DNA of 39,637 bases from Bacillota bacterium (lineage in GTDB: Bacteria; Bacillota; Sulfobacillia; Sulfobacillales; Sulfobacillaceae): NCBI GenBank assembly GCA_021795465.1, contig JAJYPK010000013.1, positions 1-39,637 of the forward strand. Reading direction: 5' to 3'. The notes below the pieces were generated by a model. The model was not told the origin of the DNA and ran no database searches. It saw only the letters and a list, made by a program, of their open reading frames with translations. Of the stretch, positions 1-8,080 are shown piece after piece. Position 1 is the stretch's first letter; each line of letters begins with the position of its first letter. A program made the translations under genes and the position numbers.

Positions 1-6
1 CTAGGT

Positions 7-1047
7 CTATCGTGATTTACGCAAAAGGGCCAATTGAACCATGTGGTCCATGAGAGCCTCAAATGAAATCCCAGCGGCTCTTGCCGCTTTAGGCAAGAGA
101 GAATTTGGCGTCATTCCAGGGATCGTATTCACCTCGAGAACCACTGGCCCCTCATTCGTTAAAAACATATCCGTACGAGAAAATCCTTCACATCCCAAAA
201 CGCGGTGAGCCGCGACGGCGTAACGCTGAATGGATTCGGCCTCTTGCGGTTTAAGATCGGCTGGGCAGATTTCATCTGACCCACCATCCGCATACTTGGA
301 GGTGAAGTCAAAAAAACTCCCTGCGCGAGGCACGATCTCGATCACCGGAAGTGCCCTCAAAGCTCCGTCGAATTCTTCGAGAACCGCACACGTCACTTCG
401 CGACCAACCAATTTTGATTCCACCAACACGTCAAAACCTAATCCAGTCGCCGCTTGAAGTGCTTCTCGCAATTGTTCTCGATTTTCCACCAACGCAACAC
501 CCACGCTAGATCCCCCGGTGTTCGGTTTGACCACCACTGGATAGGACAATTGTTTTTGCACCTGGTCCACTGCATCATCGAGGTCGCGAGCCAGGACACG
601 TTTGGATAGCAGCACTTCCGGTGGCACCGGAATCCCATGGTACCGAAATAGTTCTTTGGCTTTCGCCTTATTCATGGCCAAGGCCGACGCCAAGGGCCCA
701 CTTCCGGTGTAAGGAACGCCCAAGGTCTCTAGGAGTCCTTGAAGGGTGCCATCCTCGCCAAACGCTCCATGAAAGGCGATGAATACCACGTGCGTGTTTT
801 CGAGTAACTGAAGGCCATTGATGCTCTCTTGCCGTGACATTGAAGAAATTTCCTGCGGCGATGGTTGCGGTTGAATCCGTCGTGGGTTAGATTCCATCGA
901 CCAACGTCCTTGACGGTTGATAACCAACGCGGTGACCCGATAGTTCGGATCGGTAGCCAAAGCATCATACACCATGCGCCCACTGGCCAAAGACACCTCG
1001 TGTTCCGTTGAGGGGCCGCCCATCATCACGATGACGTCTACTGCCAT
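7..1047 (-). CDS. ddl: D-alanine--D-alanine ligase
   Basis: Joins two D-alanines using ATP to make the D-Ala-D-Ala dipeptide for peptidoglycan; a cytoplasmic ATP-grasp enzyme. The 346-residue length is normal for Ddl. Near the N-terminus is the family signature GGPSTEHEVS; the middle has KPNTGGSSVGV (ATP-grasp binding loop) and the C-terminus has EVNTIPGMT (metal/substrate site). The start chosen is the ATG at 1047, giving MAVDVIVMMGG, because Ddl proteins begin right before this beta strand; a GGGAGG lies about 13 nt upstream, slightly far. An upstream in-frame ATG at 1104 would add 19 residues unlike the family. It is followed upstream by a small membrane protein gene on the same strand. 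Function is well supported. Confidence 0.95.
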   Translation of the reverse strand: MAVDVIVMMGGPSTEHEVSLASGRMVYDALATDPNYRVTALVINRQGRWSMESNPRRIQPQPSPQEISSMSRQESINGLQLLENTHVVFIAFHGAFGEDGTLQGLLETLGVPYTGSGPLASALAMNKAKAKELFRYHGIPVPPEVLLSKRVLARDLDDAVDQVQKQLSYPVVVKPNTGGSSVGVALVENREQLREALQAATGLGFDVLVESKLVGREVTCAVLEEFDGALRALPVIEIVPRAGSFFDFTSKYADGGSDEICPADLKPQEAESIQRYAVAAHRVLGCEGFSRTDMFLTNEGPVVLEVNTIPGMTPNSLLPKAARAAGISFEALMDHMVQLALLRKSR

Positions 1048-1121
1048 AAAATTTTTGGAGCCTCCCGAAGAAATGCCATAGTTGTCGCTTCCTATTGTAT
1101 CCATCTACTCCGTATTCTGCA

Positions 1122-1268
1122 CTAGGCATCATCACTTACGAGCACCAAGCTTGCAATTCCCACTATGGCCAACGCCGCCCCCAACCATAGGTGATGATGA
1201 TGGTCCGACAGGCCGGCAACCACTAACAAACCCACTGCAAGGAGTCCAACGATCGCACGACCAATCAT
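1122..1268 (-). CDS. Small two-segment membrane protein (48 aa)
   Basis: A 48-residue open frame with ATG start and an AGGGAGG ribosome site 11 nt upstream. It begins MIGRAIVGLLAVGLLVVAGL, a membrane segment, then SDHHHHLWLG, then a second hydrophobic stretch AALAIVGIASLVLV, and ends SDDA. The two hydrophobic segments joined by a short loop of four histidines make a helical hairpin likely. It lies 74 nt upstream of ddl on the same strand, so the two may be co-transcribed. I do not recognise a family. The clear ribosome site, hydrophobic pattern and absence of rare codons argue for a real gene rather than chance. Confidence 0.65.
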   Translation of the reverse strand: MIGRAIVGLLAVGLLVVAGLSDHHHHLWLGAALAIVGIASLVLVSDDA

Positions 1269-1463
1269 GTGTTCTGACGCCTCCCTATTACACCATGGTA
1301 CGGAGAGAACCAGGTGGGGGACATATAGCCCTGTGGCATCCTATTCGAGATCTTCACCAAATATGCGGACTTTTTTTAGGGAGCTAGAAAAAATGTTTGT
1401 GGCTCAACGCGTCCAGATGCCATGACCCTCGGTTCTCCGACCGCGCACTAACAGTCTAATAAT

Positions 1464-1940
1464 CTACGAACGGTGGCCATGCGCCATCCAGTCCTCAAGC
1501 ATAGTGACCGTCTTATGCCGTCCTAACATGCGATACGCAGCGCACTCGTATGCGAGAGTAAGTAGGGGTATTTCGATACCGTCGAAAGCAGTGTAGACAA
1601 TCCAGGAGGGTAAAATCGGTGGGTCATGCCACCGGCCGTCCTGATCTTTCTTTTCGATGTCCCCCATAATTTCCACCGTCACGCCACCGAGTTGAAAGAC
1701 TCCAAAGTGAGAGCGTATGCAACCCGCCTCAGAAAACCGGACTGGCCGAATCATGTCGACCGCCAGACGTCTTTCTATGGCATACGCACCGTCTCGGTCG
1801 GTCTGAATATCCACATCATGGACCACCACGTTCATTCCTCGTAGGTCAAAGGCAGCACTGCCAGTAACAGCCCACACGATGGGAGTGTCTTGGAGACGAT
1901 CATGAAGTGTATGAAGGACCTCAATTATCTGGGCTTACAC
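1464..1940 (-). pseudogene. Nucleotidyltransferase-like gene with early stop
   Basis: The product resembles small MNT-type nucleotidyltransferases. It has the pattern WAVTGS followed by HDVDIQTD, the GS...DxD metal-binding motif of the superfamily, and later AYECAAYRMLGR typical of this group. The open part covers 137 residues if read from a GTG at 1877, but family-like sequence (LHTLHDRLQDTPIV) continues upstream of that GTG in the same frame. The best start signal is GGGAGG at 1947-1952 followed six bases later by GTG at 1938-1940, but the next codon (1935-1937) is TAA. No ATG, GTG or TTG lies between that stop and 1877. Either codon 2 mutated to a stop, a rare ATA/ATT start is used, or a truncated protein is made. 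Substrate is unknown. Confidence 0.55.
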
Positions 1941-2000
1941 AGTATACCTCCCGCGACCAATGACGCCGTTGATTCTGCAAACGATCTCGTCCGGGATCAT

Positions 2001-2023
2001 AAAAAGCCCCGCCTAAGCGGGGC
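2001..2023 (-). terminator. Terminator of the rplA operon
   Basis: On the minus strand a perfect 7-bp stem GCCCCGC/GCGGGGC with a four-base loop is followed directly by TTTTT. It begins 11 nt after the rplA stop, and is a standard intrinsic terminator closing rpmG-secE-nusG-rplK-rplA. Confidence 0.93.
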
Positions 2024-2033
2024 CATTCACCTA

Positions 2034-2738
2034 CTAAGCAACGATGACTTTCTGAGCCGACGCCGGATTAACCCGGATGCCTGGTCCCATCGTCGTGGAT
2101 ACGGTCACGGTCTTCACGTAGGTACCCTTTTGTCCACTGGGCTTAGCTTTCACCAAGGCATCAACCAACACCGCGAGGTTTTCGGTCAAAGCTTCTGCTG
2201 TGAAGTTTACTTTCCCAATCGGTGCATGAATAATTCCCGCTTTTTCGGTGCGGAATTCAATCTTTCCGGCCTTAATTTCTTCTAAGGCATTTTTTACATC
2301 AAAGGTCACTGTTCCGGTCTTCGGGTTAGGCATGAGACCCCGCGGACCAAGAATTTTACCCAGTCGACCCACCAGAACCATCATGTCAGGTGTGGCGACG
2401 GCAACATCGAAATCCGTCCAACCTTGTTGAACACGCTCCGCAAGGTCGTCTCCTCCCACGAAATCAGCACCAGCCTCTTCAGCCTCTTTCGCCTTATCTC
2501 CCTTAGCAAACACCACTACTCGGGAAACTTTCCCGGTTCCATGGGGGAGTACCACTGCACCTCGCACGACTTGGTCCGAGTGCCGTGGATCAACCCCGAG
2601 GCGAATCGCAACTTCTACCGTTTCAACAAATTTGGCACGAGCCAGTTCTTTGGCAAGATTCACCGCGTCGAGAGGATCGTAAAGTTTCCCGACCTCTACC
2701 TTTTTGATCACATCACGATACGTTTTTCCCCGAAACAA
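2034..2738 (-). CDS. rplA: 50S ribosomal protein L1
   Basis: L1 binds 23S rRNA at the ribosome stalk and often represses its own operon. The 234-residue product has the family core [21 protein letters not shown] and the conserved [17 protein letters not shown]. The start is a TTG at 2736-2738: an AAGGAGG (2747-2753) sits eight bases upstream and the resulting protein has the same length as E. coli L1. Reading from a GTG further upstream would add 15 residues ([15 protein letters not shown]) encoded by the ribosome site itself, which is not credible. Last gene of the rpmG-secE-nusG-rplK-rplA group, followed by a strong terminator. Confidence 0.97.
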   Translation of the reverse strand: MFRGKTYRDVIKKVEVGKLYDPLDAVNLAKELARAKFVETVEVAIRLGVDPRHSDQVVRGAVVLPHGTGKVSRVVVFAKGDKAKEAEEAGADFVGGDDLAERVQQGWTDFDVAVATPDMMVLVGRLGKILGPRGLMPNPKTGTVTFDVKNALEEIKAGKIEFRTEKAGIIHAPIGKVNFTAEALTENLAVLVDALVKAKPSGQKGTYVKTVTVSTTMGPGIRVNPASAQKVIVA

Positions 2739-2786
2739 TCTAAAAACCTCCTTGTGGTTCTGTCGGCATAGGCCTCCCACCAAGCT

Positions 2787-3212
2787 TTATTCGGCGATCT
2801 CGACTCCCATGCTGCGTGCGGTGCCTTCGATCATTTTCATCGCTGCCTCAAGCGTCGTGGCATTGAGGTCAGGCATTTTAAGTTCGGCAATTTCGCGTAC
2901 TTTGTCTCGCGGCAACGTGCCTACTTTCTTGGTGTTCGGGGTAGGTGACGCCGTTTCCAAGCCAATCGCCTTCTTAATCAAAACGGCCGTGGGCGGCGTC
3001 TTGGTTACAAAGGTAAAGGACCGATCTTCAAACACAGTAATTTCTACCGGGATGATAAGTCCCACTTGGCTTGCCGTGCGCTCATTGTAATCTTTGACAA
3101 AGGCCATGATGTTCACACCATGCTGTCCTAGTGCAGGTCCCACCGGCGGTGCAGGGGTTGCCTTGCCTGCCGGTATCTGGAGTTTAATCACTCCGGTTAC
3201 TTTCTTCGGCAC
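2787..3212 (-). CDS. rplK: 50S ribosomal protein L11
   Basis: L11 forms the base of the ribosomal stalk and the GTPase-associated centre together with 23S rRNA. The 141-residue length is exactly typical. The N-terminus [20 protein letters not shown] and the proline-rich [10 protein letters not shown] are diagnostic. The start is GTG at 3210-3212 with GAGGG six bases upstream. It lies 41 nt after nusG and 48 nt before the TTG start of rplA, whose ribosome site lies in between. Confidence 0.97.
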   Translation of the reverse strand: MPKKVTGVIKLQIPAGKATPAPPVGPALGQHGVNIMAFVKDYNERTASQVGLIIPVEITVFEDRSFTFVTKTPPTAVLIKKAIGLETASPTPNTKKVGTLPRDKVREIAELKMPDLNATTLEAAMKMIEGTARSMGVEIAE

Positions 3213-3253
3213 TGTTTTCCCTCATTTCTTTCGCTCTCCGTCTGAAGTAAAAC

Positions 3254-3784
3254 TCACTCCATTTCGGTCACTTGCGCAAAATCAACTTCAAGCGGAGTTT
3301 CTCGACCAAACATCGAGACGGTCAATCGGACTTTGCCGCGATCATGAAGAATTTCCTCGATTTGTCCAGAAAATCCTTCAAACGGGCCCTCAGTGACGGT
3401 AACTTCCTGGCCCACAGTCAAATTGATTCGAGGTAACTCCGGCACCCCAGACAAGTCACTACCTAAGATCATCCGCACCTCGTGATCCAACAAAGGAATC
3501 GGTCGAGTCCCAGACCCCACGAATCCCGTGACACCCGGCGTATTACGCACCACGTACCACGAATCGTCGGTCATGATCATCTCCACCATCACATAGCCCG
3601 GAAAAACCTTCTTTTTCACAAGCTTCTTTTTGCCGTCTTTAACTTCAATCTCTTCTTCCATGGGCACCATTATGCGGAAAATCTTATCCTGCATGTCCAT
3701 GGATTCCACACGCCGCTCTAAATTCGCCTTAACCTTGTTCTCGTACCCAGAGTAGGTGTGGATCACAAACCATCCTGTCTCCAC
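3254..3784 (-). CDS. nusG: Transcription antitermination factor NusG
   Basis: NusG binds RNA polymerase through its NGN domain and Rho or ribosomal protein S10 through its KOW domain. The product starts VETGWFVIHTYSGYENKV, the NGN beta strand; FPGYVMVEM and NTPGVTGFVG complete that domain; the KOW part is EGPFEGFSGQIEEI. The GTG at 3782-3784 is chosen because the 176-residue length fits the family and a GGAAGGCGG lies upstream; in-frame codons further upstream would add an unrelated 19-residue tail. It follows secE by 57 nt. Confidence 0.96.
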   Translation of the reverse strand: METGWFVIHTYSGYENKVKANLERRVESMDMQDKIFRIMVPMEEEIEVKDGKKKLVKKKVFPGYVMVEMIMTDDSWYVVRNTPGVTGFVGSGTRPIPLLDHEVRMILGSDLSGVPELPRINLTVGQEVTVTEGPFEGFSGQIEEILHDRGKVRLTVSMFGRETPLEVDFAQVTEME

Positions 3785-3841
3785 TCTTAAAGCCGCCTTC
3801 CCACATAAAAATGCGCCAAGCCAGGGGTCGAGGCGCTCCAA

Positions 3842-4069
3842 TCAGCGGATAAAATGGTTCAGCCCGAGGTTGAATATTGCGTCGAGACCAGCGATGAGTA
3901 GCGCTATCAGCAAAGAGAACCCCACCACAAACCCGGTGTATGACAGGGTTTGCTTCGGAGTCGGCCACACGACTTTTTTCAGTTCAGTCCGGACCTCTCG
4001 GAAATACTTCCGAGACCTTGCCCCACTGGATAGTGTGGTGTTACCCTTGGCTTCCATCAGTTTCCCCAT
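3842..4069 (-). CDS. secE: Preprotein translocase subunit SecE
   Basis: SecE is the small essential clamp of the SecYEG channel in the cytoplasmic membrane. The 75 residues contain the family signature YFREVRTELKKVVWPTPKQT followed by one membrane segment (VVGFSLLIALLIAGLDAIF). Bacterial SecE with a single membrane span is usually 60-75 residues, as here. The ATG at 4069 has a weak upstream AAGCGG; an ATG four codons later is possible. It is 29 nt downstream of rpmG and upstream of nusG, the usual order. Confidence 0.95.
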   Translation of the reverse strand: MGKLMEAKGNTTLSSGARSRKYFREVRTELKKVVWPTPKQTLSYTGFVVGFSLLIALLIAGLDAIFNLGLNHFIR

Positions 4070-4098
4070 TTCCGCTTGCCGCCGCCAGTTCTATGCCA

Positions 4099-4248
4099 TT
4101 ATCGCGTTTCGCGATGCGCCGTATGGGTTCGGCACCATCGGCAGTACTTCCGACGCTCTAATCGGTTCGGATCGTTTTTCTTGTTTTTTGTGGTTGTGTA
4201 ATTGCGACGTTTGCAATCTCCACAGGCCAACGTAATAATCGTCCGCAT
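4099..4248 (-). CDS. rpmG: 50S ribosomal protein L33
   Basis: A 49-residue protein beginning [20 protein letters not shown] and ending THTAHRETR. This is L33 of the zinc-binding (C+) type: cysteine pairs CGDC and CRWC are both kept. The ATG at 4246-4248 has GGGAGG ten bases upstream. The gene heads the secE-nusG-rplK-rplA group, as in many Firmicutes, and has a near-consensus promoter just in front. Its small size makes it easy to overlook. Confidence 0.95.
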   Translation of the reverse strand: MRTIITLACGDCKRRNYTTTKNKKNDPNRLERRKYCRWCRTHTAHRETR

Positions 4249-4277
4249 GTGTCGCTAACCTCCCGTCATGCGCAAGG

Positions 4278-4306
4278 ATTTTAGCATGTTGCCAACTAGA
4301 TGTCAA
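4278..4306 (-). promoter_or_regulatory. Vegetative promoter for rpmG-secE-nusG operon
   Basis: On the minus strand TTGACA (4301-4306) and TAAAAT (4278-4283) are separated by exactly 17 bases, close to the sigma-A consensus. The likely transcription start is about 20 nt before the rpmG ribosome site. Just upstream (about 4310-4335) is a short tandem pair of GAGCGCAAC repeats of unknown meaning. Confidence 0.88.
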
Positions 4307-4369
4307 TGAGCGTTGCGCTCGTTGCGCTCCTTGCAAGATTCTTAACCCATACGAATTTCTGCTAGGATT

Positions 4370-5248
4370 TTAGACTGGTGAGGGGTGAAAGACCCGGCTC
4401 GCACGGATATCCTCCGGCTCGATCGTCATCAGAGCTTCGCGGGTCACCTGGCCTCCTTGTGCAAAAAGTCGAGCAGCTTGTCGCAGTCGGGCACGGTCTA
4501 ATGCATTCCGAATGCTACGCGCATTTGCGAAATCAGGTTGGAGAACTCGACGGTCGATATATTGTTCCATGGCCACCCTGGCCTCTTCACTGAGAACATA
4601 GTGTTGTTGGGCTAACATTAAATGCCCAATCTTCAAAAGCTCTTGAGGCTCATAATCTGGAAAATCTACATGATGGGCGACCCGTGAGCGAAAACCAGGA
4701 TTGGACTGGAAAAATTTTTGCATGCGATCCTTGTATCCTGCGAGAATTACCACCAAATCGTCCCGCTGATTTTCCATCACCTGCAACAGAATTTCGATGG
4801 TCTCTTGTCCGTAATCTCGCTCGTTTTCTTCTCGAAACAAATAGTAGGCCTCATCAATAAAGAGCACGCCTCCCATAGCCCGTTTGAGTACTTCTTTGGT
4901 CTTAGGTGCCGTGTGTCCAATATATTGTCCCACCAAATCATCTCGCGTTACCGCCACCATATGGCCCTTACGGCAATAGCCTAAGCGATGAAGAATTTCA
5001 GCCATCCGCAGTGCTACCGTCGTTTTCCCGGTTCCCGGGTTGCCCGTAAATGACATATGCAACGAAGGAGGGGGGGCCGCCAACCCAAGATTGCGACGCA
5101 ATTTATCCACCAATAGCAATGCGGCTATTTCTCGGATCCGTCCCTTCACGGGTTCCAGCCCAATAAGTTCTTGATCCAATTGGGCGATAACATCCATCAC
5201 ATGAGTTTCTTCTAAAACCTCATTAAAATCTACGCTATCTCCCGGCAT
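4370..5248 (-). CDS. cbbX: Red-type RuBisCO activase CbbX
   Basis: CbbX is an AAA+ ATPase that removes inhibitory sugar phosphates from red-type (form IC/ID) RuBisCO by pulling on its large subunit. Visible parts: Walker A GNPGTGKT at about residues 69-76, the pore-loop segment YIGHTAPKT at about 109-117, Walker B LFIDEA at about 129-134, and the downstream run ILAGYKDRM followed by NPGFRSR, a sensor/arginine-finger region characteristic of CbbX and SpoVK-like AAA proteins. The 292-residue length fits. The neighbours rpe and prk, 27 nt and further upstream on the same strand, make CbbX far more likely than a SpoVK paralogue. RuBisCO genes themselves are not in this window. The start ATG at 5248 has only a GGGGG-type ribosome site. 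Confidence 0.9.
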   Translation of the reverse strand: MPGDSVDFNEVLEETHVMDVIAQLDQELIGLEPVKGRIREIAALLLVDKLRRNLGLAAPPPSLHMSFTGNPGTGKTTVALRMAEILHRLGYCRKGHMVAVTRDDLVGQYIGHTAPKTKEVLKRAMGGVLFIDEAYYLFREENERDYGQETIEILLQVMENQRDDLVVILAGYKDRMQKFFQSNPGFRSRVAHHVDFPDYEPQELLKIGHLMLAQQHYVLSEEARVAMEQYIDRRVLQPDFANARSIRNALDRARLRQAARLFAQGGQVTREALMTIEPEDIRASRVFHPSPV

Positions 5249-5275
5249 GTGCCATCAGACCCCCTTTTTCGGTTA

Positions 5276-5962
5276 TCACGGACGAAGTGTTTGGCGTTCG
5301 AGTATTGCGGAGCGAATGCCGTGTATCTTCGCTGCACGATCTGACCCACTAAAAATGGCACTCCCTGCCACAAAAATATTGGCTCCCGCTTCACTCATAA
5401 GGGCCCCTGTCTCTGGATTGATTCCCCCATCCACTTCAATCAACACGTCACCATGCCCCGTTTGATCGAGCCACTGACGCAGTTTTCGTACTTTAGACAC
5501 CGTTGCCGGTATAAACGTCTGACCACCAAATCCCGGATTGACGGTCATAATCAGAACAAAGTCCAGGTCATCGAGCACATATTCCAAAACATCAAGAGGC
5601 GTCGAAGGATTGAGTGCCACGCCTGCCCTGACTTTGGCTTGACGTATCAGTTGCAACGTGCGATGGATGTGTGGCGTCGCTTCGGCATGAAACGAGATAC
5701 TGGCGGCCCCTGCCTGGATAAAATCAGGGATATATGTTTCTGGAGACACAATCATCAGATGACAATCTAGCGGAGCTCTTGCCATCGGATGGAGCCATTG
5801 TACGACCAGAGGTCCCATCGTAATATTGGGAACAAACTGACCATCCATGACGTCGACATGGACCCAATCGGCGCCTTGATTCACCACCTCGCGAACCTCT
5901 TGGCCCAACTGGGTAAAGTCTGCTGACAAAATCGATGGAGCGATGAGTCGTGGCTGCGACAT
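5276..5962 (-). CDS. rpe: Ribulose-phosphate 3-epimerase
   Basis: Interconverts ribulose 5-phosphate and xylulose 5-phosphate in the Calvin cycle and the pentose phosphate pathway. The 228-residue TIM-barrel protein shows IAPSILSADF at the N-terminus, HVDVMDGQFVPNIT (metal-binding His/Asp), CHLMI, VNPGFGGQ and VDGGI. The ATG at 5960-5962 follows AAGGAGGG by five bases and gives the family N-terminus. It lies 16 nt after prk and 27 nt before cbbX, so the three form one carbon-fixation operon. Confidence 0.96.
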   Translation of the reverse strand: MSQPRLIAPSILSADFTQLGQEVREVVNQGADWVHVDVMDGQFVPNITMGPLVVQWLHPMARAPLDCHLMIVSPETYIPDFIQAGAASISFHAEATPHIHRTLQLIRQAKVRAGVALNPSTPLDVLEYVLDDLDFVLIMTVNPGFGGQTFIPATVSKVRKLRQWLDQTGHGDVLIEVDGGINPETGALMSEAGANIFVAGSAIFSGSDRAAKIHGIRSAILERQTLRP

Positions 5963-5978
5963 CCAAACCCTCCTTAAC

Positions 5979-6932
5979 TTAGGGCTGGCCGACCGCCAGC
6001 TCTTGCTGCTTGAAGTTTCGATCCAAAAACGCAATCATGCTTGCCACTAGTATACGCGACACACTGACTGGATCGAAGTGGCCCGCTTCTAGGTGTCGAC
6101 TGACATGCTCCCCTAATAAGTGCCGATCGGCGACCATTTCCACCAGGGAATGAAGCGCCGCTTGCTGAGTGGAGCCAGAGATGGTCGCCAACTCCATTTC
6201 TTCCCCGACAATGGTCCCTCGGCTATGGTCCGCACGGACCAGACCGAGCTCGCCACCCAATGCCAACCATTTGACCAACCGCCTCTTGTTGCCGCGCAAG
6301 AGTTCGGCAAACAGGACCTGGACTGGTTCGGGATTTTCCACGCTAGGCATCGTCGTGTCATCGGGCATGTAGTGCACGACAAGGTCAGCGTAAGCCTTTT
6401 GGGGCTCGATAAAGCGTTCCACATCCGGGCGCCGGCGCTCGATCTCTTGAAGCACCTCGTTAGGGGTATAACCGCGCACTCCTGAATCTCGACGAACCTT
6501 CCACTGAACCCTAAGGTCATCGTGGGTATCAAAATAAATTCCTAAATCTAAGGCGTCACGTAAGCGAGATAAGTATAGACTATGGAGTCCTTCGAGGATA
6601 ATAAAATCCCTCGGCACCACTTCTTCAGGGGGTCCAAACATCCCTGTCGCATGGTCGTATGTCGGCTTGACGATGGCATGACCATGCCGCAACGCCCACA
6701 CATGGTCTACCAGAAGGCCGAGATTATTGGCTTTCCAGGGATTCAAGGCCGTTACCCCAATGAGGTTGCGCTCCTTGCGATCCAAGGAGTGATAGTCATC
6801 CAGGGCAATAATTGTCACGCGTTCAGGACCTAAAATGTCTCGCAGGGCCGCTGCATAAGTCGACTTCCCGGCTCCGCTATCCCCAGAAATTCCGACCATT
6901 GTGACACGGTGTTTGATTACCATCCCATTCAC
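5979..6932 (-). CDS. prk: Phosphoribulokinase
   Basis: Phosphorylates ribulose 5-phosphate to ribulose 1,5-bisphosphate, the RuBisCO substrate. The P-loop GISGDSGAGKS is at about residues 14-24; DDYHSLDRKER and LNPWKANN follow, then KPTYDHATG and the Walker-B-like FIILEGLHSLY. The order and spelling (YHSLDRK, EGLH) resemble the class II (cyanobacterial/plant-like) enzymes rather than the proteobacterial octamer. Length 317. The start is a GTG at 6932 with GAGGAAG upstream; an ATG three codons later is also possible. First gene of the prk-rpe-cbbX operon. The 178 nt upstream contain an inverted repeat ACACC-N5-GGTGT that could be a regulator site. Confidence 0.94.
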   Translation of the reverse strand: MNGMVIKHRVTMVGISGDSGAGKSTYAAALRDILGPERVTIIALDDYHSLDRKERNLIGVTALNPWKANNLGLLVDHVWALRHGHAIVKPTYDHATGMFGPPEEVVPRDFIILEGLHSLYLSRLRDALDLGIYFDTHDDLRVQWKVRRDSGVRGYTPNEVLQEIERRRPDVERFIEPQKAYADLVVHYMPDDTTMPSVENPEPVQVLFAELLRGNKRRLVKWLALGGELGLVRADHSRGTIVGEEMELATISGSTQQAALHSLVEMVADRHLLGEHVSRHLEAGHFDPVSVSRILVASMIAFLDRNFKQQELAVGQP

Positions 6933-7110
6933 CCTCTCTTCCTCGATCCGTTCATGTCCAAAGTCCTCCCCACCCCTGGTCGTCGTCCCGGGTTTCCCTT
7001 ATTGTACGAATTGCGCATTTCAATACACCCGAATGGTGTTCAATAGCCAAAAGTATCGGGCGAATGGTAGATTATGCCGTGTCAACGCAAGGTGACGTGA
7101 GTCATGTTCG

Positions 7111-7482
7111 TTACTCGTCCGGATGAGAAACCCGAGGACTTTGGAGGAACCGCGCTAGAACTAAATCGCCCAAGCCGACTACAATCCCCACCGCGACGGC
7201 ACTCCACACATAGCCAAAATAGTGAGTCGACGGATAGAAGAAACGCGTAAAAGCGATGCTAGTCACCGCAGTGGCCACCACCAGCCCCACCAAGGATCGG
7301 CCATAGACAGAGAGGTACCCTCCAAACATTTCGTCTGCTAAGTAACCCAAAATCCCAATCGCCACTGCCATGATCGCGATCCCCGTTAACGACACGGGTG
7401 GAAATGTATGAAACATCACTTTTAAGATCCAAATCGCTAAAAATGCCACGATGGTGCGCGTAATCGCTCCCGTCCAATTCAT
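7111..7482 (-). CDS. Integral membrane protein, unknown function (123 aa)
   Basis: The product has four hydrophobic segments (about residues 8-24, 31-47, 62-80 and 90-110) with short loops and a charged tail ending SHPDE. The layout of four spans in about 120 residues recalls the small YndM-like (DUF2512) membrane proteins of Firmicutes, but I cannot align it convincingly, so no family is assigned. The ATG at 7482 follows GGGAGGAG by eleven bases. The gene lies upstream of the Calvin operon on the same strand with 178 nt between, so co-transcription is uncertain. Confidence 0.75.
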   Translation of the reverse strand: MNWTGAITRTIVAFLAIWILKVMFHTFPPVSLTGIAIMAVAIGILGYLADEMFGGYLSVYGRSLVGLVVATAVTSIAFTRFFYPSTHYFGYVWSAVAVGIVVGLGDLVLARFLQSPRVSHPDE

Positions 7483-7621
7483 GCGAACATCAACTCCTCC
7501 CGCACTCTCTGTGGCTAATATGGATTGTCCCCATCCAAACTATTCACATGCCCGTTCTTCCTCTGTATAGAGCTCTCCTTCTAGGGCATGCTAGACCCAC
7601 CATTTGTTGGAGGGATCCGTT

Positions 7622-8080
7622 GTGAAAGCACGTTCTACCAGCATGATCTTAGCACTTGCGATCTTCGGGACCGGATGTGGTGCCATGGCCGCTCCCACTC
7701 CTCATCGTCAAGGTCATGCCAGTAAGCCTCTGGAATCTGTAAACAACACAAAAAATCATGCGTTGACGGGGAAATCCAACCGAGCTAAGGTCAAGAAAGT
7801 GACCAGCACGACGAAGACGGGCTCATCGCCAGCCGCCATTAGGCGGGGTGCAGCCTTATTCAAAGCCGATTGTGCGGTCTGCCATGGCCCCAACGGCATC
7901 GGCACCCACGACGCACCGCGGCTCGCGTCACCTACCGATGTAGGAAACACGTTTAAGACCCAATCCAGCTTGGTTGCGTTTATCTCATCTCAGATGCCAG
8001 CCGACCATCCCGGATCTCTCACGCATCAAGAAGCACGTGACGTAGGGGCATATGTCTGGCACATTTCCGAAATTAAGTAA
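7622..8080 (+). CDS. Secreted c-type cytochrome
   Basis: A single-heme cytochrome c of 152 residues. The heme-binding CAVCHG motif follows GAALFKADC, and methionine in SSQMPADHPG is the likely sixth ligand; the fold matches small class I cytochromes. The N-terminus is a signal sequence (MILALAIFGTGC) ending in a cysteine that could be lipid-modified, although GTGC is a poor lipobox. A lysine/threonine-rich linker of about 60 residues separates it from the heme domain. The GTG at 7622 is chosen because GGAGG lies eight bases upstream. It stands alone on the plus strand between the Calvin and oxidase blocks. A role as electron carrier to the nearby terminal oxidase is an inference. Confidence 0.85.
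   Translation: MKARSTSMILALAIFGTGCGAMAAPTPHRQGHASKPLESVNNTKNHALTGKSNRAKVKKVTSTTKTGSSPAAIRRGAALFKADCAVCHGPNGIGTHDAPRLASPTDVGNTFKTQSSLVAFISSQMPADHPGSLTHQEARDVGAYVWHISEIK

Noticed and set aside
1082-1387. Plus-strand open frame over the ddl upstream region
   Set aside because: Antisense to the better-supported 48-residue gene; no ribosome site or family features.
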